DNA of 30,510 bases from Plakobranchus ocellatus (taxonomy: Eukaryota; Mollusca; Gastropoda; Plakobranchidae): assembly GCA_019648995.1 (NCBI GenBank), contig BLXT01002679.1, positions 913,363-943,872 of the forward strand, written 5' to 3'. Under the pieces are notes generated by a model. The model was given only the letters and a program-made list of their open reading frames with translations. It was not told where the DNA came from and made no database searches. Position numbers and translations under genes: made by a program. Every line of letters begins with the position of its first letter. Within the stretch, counting starts at the first letter, position 1. Of the stretch, positions 28,901 to 30,510 are shown piece by piece.

Positions 28901-30154
28901 GAGTGAAAAAATGAGTGAAAACAGAATTTCAGGATGAGAATCCTTGAATTTCTTGGATGATAAACCTCTAGAATACTAACCAACAGGAGGATACAGGGAC
29001 ATGTCTCAGCCAATATGATTTTAACAAAATATCAAACAAAACATGGTTTCCTCCCTCAATACAAGCTGCCTTGAGACCTGTGCATATTATTTACTAAAGC
29101 CATTTTATACATAACTAGCCCACAATACTTGAATATGGTTATTTAATAATAACATCATTACTTTCTAGTCTAAATCAATCCATAAACTATGAAAAATTGA
29201 GATCCAAGAATCCACCAGAGTGATAAAATTTGAAATTAATATGTTTTACAAGTTGATAGAGGTATTGTAAGTATCCTTACACTTGCTCCCAACCATCTTG
29301 TGTTGTCCGATGATATCCAACGTCTCCATTTTCTGATCTTGGAACGTAGCCCTCCCCCCGACCACGTCCTAGTAAAAGAAAAGACTTAATGTCAAGAATA
29401 TCTAGCCATGAAACGCTTTAAAAAATAATTTTTAAATATAAATCAGGCTGTGACTAAAATTTGAAAACTTCAGCGTTACAAAAAGAAAATGAAAAAATAA
29501 ATTCATAGGGATGAAGACAATAAAAGGACAAATGTGATACAATGGACCTTACTTTGAAATACACCTCAACAGAAGACCAAATGAGAAATAAATGACATTT
29601 TTTATCTTCTGACATAGCACGAAACTGTACTTTTCTAGCTATGCCATGGTGAAAACTGGAAGATGTGTTGATTGTGCCCTCAGATTTAAGTGTTTCAATT
29701 TTTCTTTAAGGGATTACAAAGAGAGAGAAAAAAATGTAGAGTTCTTTTGTCATTAACTATGTGCCAATTGAATGGCCTAAAGATATATTTTGTGGATAAT
29801 ATACAAAAATAATGTTACACAAGTATCTATAAAATATGGCAAAAACTTAAGAGATAGTTTCTTTATTTTGCTATACATAGGCAATGCTGAAAAATGTTTA
29901 TTTTAGAAATTTGGTGAGATAACATCTGTGTGAGAAAATTTTGTTGCTAAAAAAACTGCCTGCTCCAAATGATTTATGTGGTAATATTTCGACTGGAATC
30001 AAGAGGACAAGGACTAGTGAAATAATTATACCCCACCTCTCCCTCTGCCTCTGTCAGCTGAGCCCCCACCACGGGTTACCCGTAATGTAGGAGCAGAGCC
30101 ACGACCTGCAGCACGGAGAACCCCTGTACTGTTAAAACCCTGAGCAACAAGGCG
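4695..30154 (-). CDS. GIGYF2: GIGYF1/2-type GYF-domain translational repressor (28 exons, 5' end outside window)
   Basis: Scaffold protein of the 4EHP-GIGYF repressor, acting in the cytoplasm on mRNA silencing and decay and on stalled ribosomes (family knowledge). The exons are 30154-30037, 29368-29281, 27390-27209, 26720-26580, 26199-26114, 25073-25017, 24436-24169, 23528-23146, 22011-21909, 21335-21234, 20444-20380, 19486-19239, 18900-18676, 16775-16561, 15754-15630, 14477-14316, 13810-13563, 13075-12901, 12686-12609, 12115-11996, 11215-11133, 10081-9967, 9711-9506, 8907-8799, 7560-7479, 6994-6948, 6129-6007 and 4931-4695. They sum to 4191 nt with consistent phases. Numbering from the first residue visible here: RG-rich 1-40, PEW/FDSSGAF motif about 180-200, GYF domain about 465-523, poly-Gln about 614-688, coiled coil about 803-1023, conserved C-terminal region 1235-1318, and KKKQKM...ILGF near the end. 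Human GIGYF2 (about 1300 residues) matches in order over the whole length. About 110 N-terminal residues, including the YxYxxxxLL-type 4EHP motif, should lie to the right. The gene could equally be called GIGYF1/2; invertebrates normally have one copy. Confidence 0.96.
4932..6006 (-). other. Intron w27-w28
   Basis: 1075 bases, bounded by gtgagt and ctccag. Contains SINE copy 3 and a run of about 22 T at 5656-5678 followed by a purine-rich stretch. No other gene seen. Confidence 0.85.
5441..5566 (-). repeat. SINE copy 3, tRNA-derived head, best preserved
   Basis: On the minus strand the head reads AAGGGGCGTGATGGCATAGT followed by GGATAGTGAGC. TGGCATAGTGG fits the tRNA box A (TRGCNNAGTGG). GGTTATTGAGGCC some 40 bases on is at the place of a decayed box B (GGTTCGANTCC). 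Then comes a non-tRNA body with GGCCTGATAAAAGGGCCTGA and GATCACTTTGTTATGGAC. Sits in the last intron. Family name not assigned. Confidence 0.75.
6007..6129 (-). CDS. GIGYF2: GIGYF exon w27: VRDYMVSYLGDT...FAKQFVDKR
   Basis: Residues 1278-1318, phase 0 at both ends. Reads VRDYMVSYLGDTRESKDFAK and continues QFVDKRNRSRNQARLEKQQE E. Human has VHDYIRAYLGDTSEAKEFAK QFLERRAKQKANQQRQ. End of the conserved helical block. Donor gtgagt. Confidence 0.97.
6948..6994 (-). CDS. GIGYF2: GIGYF exon w26: microexon-like VPTFVSF exon (47 bases)
   Basis: Residues 1262-1277, reading VPTFVSFIVEVDSPDD. Human has VPTFVSFLKEVESPYE. Acceptor tttctttcag, donor gtgagt, phase 1 in and 0 out. It was found from its match, being too short for a length-based search. 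Confidence 0.95.
7479..7560 (-). CDS. GIGYF2: GIGYF exon w25: conserved C-terminal region, KLFQ...DDFTQWV
   Basis: Residues 1235-1261 plus one base. Reads KLFQTRQQDDFTQWVTEKVS and ends RFSAQID. Human has KLFQGVNKAQDGFTQWCEQM. First part of a well conserved C-terminal helical block of GIGYF proteins, for which I know no firm molecular role. Donor gtgagt. Confidence 0.96.
8799..8907 (-). CDS. GIGYF2: GIGYF exon w24: EFPALRNPSQQNKK basic linker
   Basis: Residues 1198-1234. Reads SGEFPALRNPSQQNKKAGAK and ends SKASKGGGSKQKKDE. Matches human GPRNSTNKNKNNASLSK...QNKKVEEEE by position and composition. Acceptor tttatccag, donor gtatgt, phase 2 in and 0 out. Confidence 0.92.
9248..9344 (-). repeat. 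SINE copy 4, internally deleted
   Basis: The minus strand ends TGAGGCCTAAAAGTTTGAAA TCAACTTTTTGTGGAC, matching the 3' end of copies 2 and 3, and its left half resembles the middle of copy 2 (GCAATAAATAGTTCTGAGAT). It is shorter than the others and lies in the intron between exons w23 and w24. Confidence 0.65.
9506..9711 (-). CDS. GIGYF2: GIGYF exon w23: Ser/Trp/His-rich linker exon
   Basis: Residues 1130-1197 plus two bases. It holds LSTASSSTWAAGPPSSAWSS, four histidines in a row, QQVWDSSSVGSI and GGGIWDQLPASRPAK. The spaced Trp motifs recall human NSVWGSINTGPPNQWASDLV and SSIWSN. Donor gttagg. One of the GC-richer exons of the window. Confidence 0.92.
9967..10081 (-). CDS. GIGYF2: GIGYF exon w22: GLSLLDIQQQEQ motif exon
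   Basis: Residues 1091-1129. Reads SQGLAGRGLSLLDIQQQEQE, then NMKKNQKDKPKATTYQSK. Human has TKSLLEIQQEEARQMQKQQQ, the second SL-x-EIQ motif. There are two candidate AG acceptors seven bases apart (ccctag and then tctcag). Only the first keeps the phase coming from exon w21. Confidence 0.94.
10082..11132 (-). other. Intron w21-w22
   Basis: 1051 bases. Has a short CA repeat at 10149-10162 and a less AT-rich, purine-rich patch around 10560-10760 in which the plus strand is open for 84 codons. I cannot match that peptide (Lys/Asp/Thr-rich) to any family and treat it as non-coding. Confidence 0.7.
11133..11215 (-). CDS. GIGYF2: GIGYF exon w21: Gln-rich helix ending KSWATHA
   Basis: Residues 1064-1090 plus two bases. 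Reads QQQEIQRMHEQALYMNQQQQ then QKSWATHA across the junction. Equivalent to human RRQQRELMKALQQQQQQQQQ followed by KLSGWGN. Acceptor ctcttatag, donor gtaagt. Confidence 0.92.
11722..11892 (-). pseudogene. LINE reverse-transcriptase C-terminal remnant, copy A
   Basis: In the intron between w20 and w21. The minus strand is open through TQGLEHLAITGKIEGQCSGG and then LTFIEVLSHGQL. This is the familiar (G)LEHLxxTGKIEGKRxRGRxR xTF region near the C-terminus of many non-LTR retrotransposon RT proteins. Arg/Lys residues of the basic patch are lost here (GQCSGGK). Only the last part of the element is present, as expected for 5'-truncated LINEs. The clade is not assigned. Confidence 0.7.
11996..12115 (-). 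CDS. GIGYF2: GIGYF exon w20: LPAHSNWANQQ ... SRSLTEIQEEE
   Basis: Residues 1024-1063, phase 0 at both ends. It carries LPAHSNWANQQNN and SRSLTEIQEEEARREQERIQ. Human has LPSSSTWGQQSN and TLSLAEIQKLEEERERQL in the same order, so the first SL-x-EIQ motif of GIGYF proteins is conserved. Donor gtaagg. Confidence 0.95.
12609..12686 (-). CDS. GIGYF2: GIGYF exon w19: short helical exon (26 codons)
   Basis: Residues 998-1023, phase 0 at both ends. Reads QLELQRQRESPKRLHHAQRE and ends QLVNMQ. Corresponds to human QRQKELMRQRQQQQEALRRL. The acceptor follows a run of seventeen A/T-type bases (poly-T in transcript sense). Donor gtatgt. Confidence 0.9.
12901..13075 (-). CDS. GIGYF2: GIGYF exon w18: coiled coil with polyQ (CAG x6 + CAA)
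   Basis: Residues 939-997. It contains RRKQEEEEQLRQLQLQHEQE, LELQ followed by seven Gln in all, then KEEEERMQREAAEREQAEAQ and KRQ. The run is encoded by six pure CAG codons and one CAA at 12973-12993. Human GIGYF2 has Q-rich blocks in the matching part of the coiled coil. The acceptor tgcag is followed by AAG, so a three-base alternative is possible. Confidence 0.93.
13563..13810 (-). CDS. GIGYF2: GIGYF exon w17: main coiled-coil exon
   Basis: Residues 857-938 plus two bases. Starting KREEARRQEEEARRLEEEQI, it is almost wholly Glu, Arg, Lys and Gln and ends QRKQEEE. A different minus-strand frame over the same DNA is longer because it stays open into the intron, giving an RRKKEKK-like product. 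The frame chosen here fits the phases of both neighbours and the human coiled coil. Donor gtatgt. Confidence 0.93.
14316..14477 (-). CDS. GIGYF2: GIGYF exon w16: coiled-coil exon
   Basis: Residues 803-856, phase 0 at both ends. Reads RKEERMREEELLRQQEMERK and continues as Glu/Gln/Arg-rich helix to EFERQKQIDIQ. Matches human EEEERKRQEELRRQQEEILRRQ. The donor is gttggt. The opposite strand is open in several frames here only because of the Ser/Leu/Cys codons it produces. Confidence 0.93.
15438..15462 (+). repeat. G-rich tract (possible G-quadruplex)
   Basis: Plus strand shows several G runs of four to eight separated by single A, C or T bases, within 30 bases. It lies 50 bases from the assembly gap. 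In the transcript it is C-rich, so any quadruplex would be in the non-template DNA strand or antisense RNA. Confidence 0.7.
15510..15531. other. Assembly gap (22 N) in a poly-T run
   Basis: Run of N flanked by 17 T on the left and about 15 T on the right, in the intron between exons w15 and w16. The true length of the homopolymer or any lost sequence is unknown. No exon appears to be lost: w15 ends and w16 starts in phase 0 and the protein matches across. Confidence 0.98.
15630..15754 (-). CDS. GIGYF2: GIGYF exon w15: VWSQLEPQ / SLWDVDAG Trp-motif exon
   Basis: Residues 761-802. It contains SVWSQLEPQSQPQPQ, then SLWDVDAGNENLLPAYKTQL and ends EQPKR. Human GIGYF2 has SIWELQPTASQPTVWEGGSV and WDLPLD, then LEQLQQLEKAK in the same order. 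The LxQPKR end starts the long coiled coil. Donor gtaagt. Confidence 0.93.
16561..16775 (-). CDS. GIGYF2: GIGYF exon w14: Ser-rich exon with SVWGNMSQQP
   Basis: Residues 689-760 plus one base. It begins TASNEEAVPKPFPQSQPVTN, has an eight-serine run followed by ASSLAAS, and ends EGLSVWGNMSQQPPAS. The SVWG motif recalls the SIWELQ / SVWDLP Trp motifs of human GIGYF2. Acceptor ctttgtcag, donor gtaagt. Confidence 0.91.
16776..18675 (-). other. Intron w13-w14 (1.9 kb)
   Basis: One of the two longest introns. AT-rich throughout; short plus-strand frames at 17808-17990 and 18009-18200 show no family resemblance. No repeat shared with the rest of the window was noticed. Confidence 0.7.
18676..18900 (-). 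CDS. GIGYF2: GIGYF exon w13: glutamine-rich exon with polyQ run
   Basis: Residues 614-688 plus two bases. It is about half glutamine: QMQMQTLQQLQHDQDNF, a VMMQANPMVMQQL block, then several Gln runs, the last of eight residues before RTHSP. CAA and CAG codons are mixed, which tends to stabilise the repeat. Human GIGYF2 has Gln-rich segments here (AQQQKAALSSQQQQQLALLL). Donor gtagct. Confidence 0.93.
19239..19486 (-). CDS. GIGYF2: GIGYF exon w12: Pro/Ser-rich, then Gln-rich helix
   Basis: Residues 532-613 plus two bases. It begins SSTVAVPEESLQTASLA, continues with a Pro/Asn/Ser stretch with NPVNPMNS, and ends LLQQMMVLQQDYMKQTFLM. The end resembles the human LYQMQHLQYQQFLIQQQYAQ helix after the GYF domain. 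Acceptor ctgttttcag, donor gtaagc. Confidence 0.92.
19788..19933 (-). other. Possible cryptic exon (48 open codons, phase-compatible)
   Basis: Minus-strand block bounded by gtatttcag acceptor and gtaggt donor. Entering in phase 1 it reads (D)KAPKEANLSIDGTLKICYCG, then VKKAKVAVKVISELKFSQQT and LVNWIRIK, with no stop, and leaves in phase 0. Those phases equal those of exon w11, so it could replace w11 between w10 and w12 but could not be added after it. The acceptor lies in the 3' end of LINE copy B. I do not recognise the peptide; a chance open frame is possible. w11 carries the conserved GRVPF block and remains the main choice. Confidence 0.25.
19921..20142 (-). pseudogene. LINE reverse-transcriptase C-terminal remnant, copy B
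   Basis: Intron between w11 and w12. Shares long DNA stretches with copy A, for example TAGGTGCCTTGTCTG and CCTAAAAATTGT on the plus strand. The minus-strand frame reads TQGLGHLTITEKI, a stop, then GKRSRGRQRVTFIESRK. It keeps the basic patch that copy A lost, but has a stop codon and a lesion. Together the two copies show one LINE family in the introns of this gene. Confidence 0.72.
20301..20360. repeat. Tandem duplication, 2 x 30 bp
   Basis: Units 20301-20330 and 20331-20360 share the pattern of TTCTTAGTAATTT, then TAATACAAAAGA, with a few substitutions. Located 20-80 bases past the donor of exon w11. Confidence 0.88.
20380..20444 (-). CDS. GIGYF2: GIGYF exon w11: end of the GYF domain (YGRVPFLPG)
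   Basis: A small 65-base exon, residues 510-531, reading GELIKRYGRVPFLPGTPLPP LI. Human has GDIMKMWGRVPFSPGPAPPP. It was found by searching the intron for the missing GRVPF block. Acceptor tctgtag, donor gtgagc, phase 1 in and 0 out, exactly what exons w10 and w12 need. The reading frame stays open past the donor, so the end is set by the splice site and phase. Confidence 0.94.
21234..21335 (-). CDS. GIGYF2: GIGYF exon w10: GYF-domain core
   Basis: Residues 476-509 plus one base. It carries GPFTNEEMAQWFSAGYFTMS followed by LVVKRGCDDSFKQL. The full GYF signature W-x-Y...GPF-x4-M-x2-W-x3-GYF is intact (G476-P-F478, M483, W486, G490-Y-F492). Human has GPFNNQEMAEWFQAGYFTMS. Acceptor cattacacaag, donor gtaagc. 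Confidence 0.98.
21909..22011 (-). CDS. GIGYF2: GIGYF exon w9: start of the GYF domain
   Basis: Residues 442-475 plus one base. It ends NKWFYKDPQGEIQG across the junction, nearly identical to human QKWYYKDPQGEIQG. W465 and Y467 are the first GYF signature residues; the domain binds PPG-phi (PPGL-type) peptides in partners such as TNRC6, ZNF598 and TTP in vertebrates. The acceptor is actcag followed by GAG, a NAGNAG arrangement that could give a form lacking one glutamate. Confidence 0.97.
22012..23145 (-). other. Intron w8-w9
   Basis: 1134 bases, AT-rich, with a poly-C run near 22551. Nothing else identified. Confidence 0.75.
23146..23528 (-). CDS. GIGYF2: GIGYF exon w8: long disordered exon with Ser runs, ends in a helix before the GYF domain
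   Basis: Residues 314-441, the largest exon. It holds EDSGFAFPQRE, two serine-rich runs, a Gln/Pro/Met-rich middle, and ends AHVEKSLQNLVAQMTLDA. The end resembles human LKHLEQQAEKMVAYLQDSAL just upstream of the GYF domain. The donor is gttagt at 23145-23140. A later GT (gtgcat) would break the phase into exon w9. Confidence 0.92.
24169..24436 (-). CDS. GIGYF2: GIGYF exon w7: Ser/Gly-rich linker with RKYIPPNARNG
   Basis: Residues 225-313 plus one base. It begins RKKGFSGPSHTHPG, has a run of five serines, then VRKYIPPNARNGGSHGGQG, then an acidic part ending ELSKQ. The family has a disordered linker of variable length here between the DDX6 motif and the GYF domain. I do not recognise a domain in it. 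Donor gtatat at 24168-24163. Confidence 0.9.
25017..25073 (-). CDS. GIGYF2: GIGYF exon w6: short linker exon (19 codons)
   Basis: Residues 206-224, reading GRRHPDSRNEPGSNEDTEK between atattttag and gtaatt. Both ends are phase 0, so the exon could be skipped without breaking frame. It is too short to be recognised alone; the call rests on splice sites, phase and position. Confidence 0.82.
25074..26113 (-). other. Intron w5-w6
   Basis: 1040 bases of AT-rich sequence with short poly-A runs. No conserved or repeated element seen. Confidence 0.75.
26114..26199 (-). CDS. GIGYF2: GIGYF exon w5: PEW...FDSSGAF DDX6/Me31B-binding motif
   Basis: Residues 177-205. The exon reads VEMPEWVEDDVGDDPGTFDS and then SGAFVSTKE. 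Human GIGYF2 has LPEWCLEDAEEEMGTFDSSG AF here. By family knowledge this is the short linear motif that binds the DDX6/Me31B helicase and links GIGYF to the decay machinery. Both anchor parts (PEW and FDSSGAF) are intact. The donor is gtttgt, weaker than its neighbours, but it is the only one that keeps frame into exon w6. Confidence 0.94.
26580..26720 (-). CDS. GIGYF2: GIGYF exon w4: Arg/Pro-rich segment
   Basis: Residues 130-176 plus one base. It contains GPQSRRDWREP, LPPLRRGFDQDMRGPRRT and ends SESHDHDG. It matches the human DGPRSAGWREHMERRRRFEFDFRDRDDERGYRR region in composition and position. Acceptor ttttccttag, donor gtaaga, phase 1 in and out. Confidence 0.92.
27209..27390 (-). CDS. GIGYF2: GIGYF exon w3: charged Ser/Arg/Asp segment
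   Basis: Residues 69-129 plus one base. The sequence contains GRKLERSYSRGYEEG, SENW-like SDNNWRDKR, an acidic run DDDEEDEG and SWRSTQQRDPNPRW. It corresponds to the human GRKHEFIRSESENWR...EDEDGGWR block. Disordered and strongly charged. The reading frame runs open into the intron, so the exon end is set by the GT at 27208-27207 and by the phase of the next exon. Confidence 0.93.
27391..29280 (-). other. Intron w2-w3 (1.9 kb)
   Basis: Holds a block of higher GC from about 27770 to 28380 that includes a poly-G run at 28200. In it a plus-strand ATG frame of 56 codons (27977-28147) overlaps a 100-codon minus frame (27763-28065). Neither resembles a protein I know. The block may be a decayed mobile element. 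The rest is AT-rich without visible features. Confidence 0.65.
29281..29368 (-). CDS. GIGYF2: GIGYF exon w2: RGRGEGYVPRS segment
   Basis: Residues 40-68 plus two bases. It starts after ttttactag and ends ...WEQ with two bases before gtaagg. The donor two bases further upstream (gtgtaa) would break the frame into the next exon, so the gtaagg donor is preferred. The beginning GRGRGEGYVPRS parallels human GRGRGECGFYQRS. Confidence 0.92.
30037..30154 (-). CDS. GIGYF2: GIGYF exon w1: RG-rich N-terminal segment
   Basis: Residues 1-39 plus one base; enters in phase 0 after ctcctcag, leaves in phase 1 at GT. It reads RLVAQGFNSTGVLRAAGRGS, then a Gly/Arg-rich tail ending DRGRGR. This aligns with the human stretch around SVNSAAVLRLTGRGG and the following RGRGRG run. 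RG-rich tracts are typical RNA-contacting or methylated segments, but that role is inferred. The exon before it is not within the remaining 356 bases of the window. Confidence 0.93.
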
Positions 30155-30161
30155 CTGAGGA

Positions 30162-30337
30162 GAGACAGAAATGCAATTTATGTTTTATCCATTCTTGAAA
30201 TAATCAAATCAAAAACTGACAATTTGTCATCTTGCTAAATTAATGGTCTGAGACAGAAATGCAATTTATGTTTTATCCATTCTTGAAATAATCAAATCAA
30301 AAACTAACAATTTGTCATCTTGCTAAATTAATGGTCT
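30162..30337. repeat. Tandem duplication, 2 x 88 bp
   Basis: Units 30162-30249 and 30250-30337 begin GAGACAGAAATGCAATTTAT and end TAATGGTCT. I see a single difference (ACTGACAA against ACTAACAA). The array starts eight bases upstream, in transcript sense, of exon w1's acceptor and lies entirely in the intron. Confidence 0.95.
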
Positions 30338-30510
30338 ATCTCAAGAGACAGATGACCATGACATTGATCCACCATGCTAATCTTTGAAAAAATTCTCTTT
30401 CCATCTGTGCTATAGTGGAGAAAAATTGGTTTTATCAAAATTCAATAATTTAAATTTATGCAAAATTGTCCGTCTAAACAACTGAGATAGACCATTTTAA
30501 TTTTAAAGGT

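Noticed and set aside
1..30510. Bacterial-type systems, CRISPR arrays, operons, tRNA genes
   Set aside because: The whole window is explained as a spliced animal gene with intronic repeats; no direct-repeat array, ribosome-binding pattern or cloverleaf was seen. The only tRNA-like sequence is the decayed SINE head.

Overview
The window is a piece of an AT-rich animal nuclear genome carrying most of one gene on the minus strand. It is the single-copy invertebrate counterpart of vertebrate GIGYF1/GIGYF2 (GRB10-interacting GYF protein). Twenty-eight coding exons can be chained from 30154 down to the stop codon at 4695. Every exon has AG/GT borders and all phases agree, giving 4191 nt, or 1396 residues plus stop. 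The 5' end of the gene, including the N-terminal 4EHP-binding segment known in the family, lies beyond the right edge.

The organism is probably a bilaterian invertebrate. Introns are short to medium (0.2-1.9 kb), there is one GIGYF-type gene rather than a diagnosable GIGYF1 or GIGYF2, and the intergenic and intronic DNA is AT-rich. It holds a tRNA-derived SINE family and LINE reverse-transcriptase remnants of a type I associate with molluscs, annelids and similar animals. The phylum cannot be fixed from this window alone.

Layout from right to left, in transcript order: an RG-rich N-terminal region (30154-29281); a charged disordered region with the PEW...FDSSGAF motif, known in this family as the DDX6/Me31B-binding element (27390-26114); Ser- and Gly-rich linkers (25073-23146); the GYF domain split over three exons (22011-20380); Pro/Ser/Gln-rich and poly-Gln exons (19486-15630); a long Glu/Arg/Gln coiled coil (14477-11133); Trp/Ser-rich linkers (10081-8799); a conserved C-terminal helical region (7560-6007); and the last coding exon with the conserved KKKQKM...LGF end (4931-4695). 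Positions 1-4694 are the 3'UTR and/or downstream DNA, and I see no second gene there.

By family knowledge the protein is a scaffold that joins 4EHP, DDX6/CCR4-NOT and PPG-phi ligands (bound by the GYF domain) to repress translation and destabilise mRNA, including at stalled ribosomes.

Non-genic content worth attention: a possible extra exon, phase-compatible as an alternative to the third GYF exon, inside a LINE-bearing intron; four same-strand copies of a SINE; two copies of a LINE C-terminal tail; a nearly perfect 88-bp tandem duplication; a 30-bp tandem duplication; several poly-G tracts; and one assembly gap in a poly-T run. I found no prokaryotic features, CRISPR arrays, tRNA genes or convincing new system.
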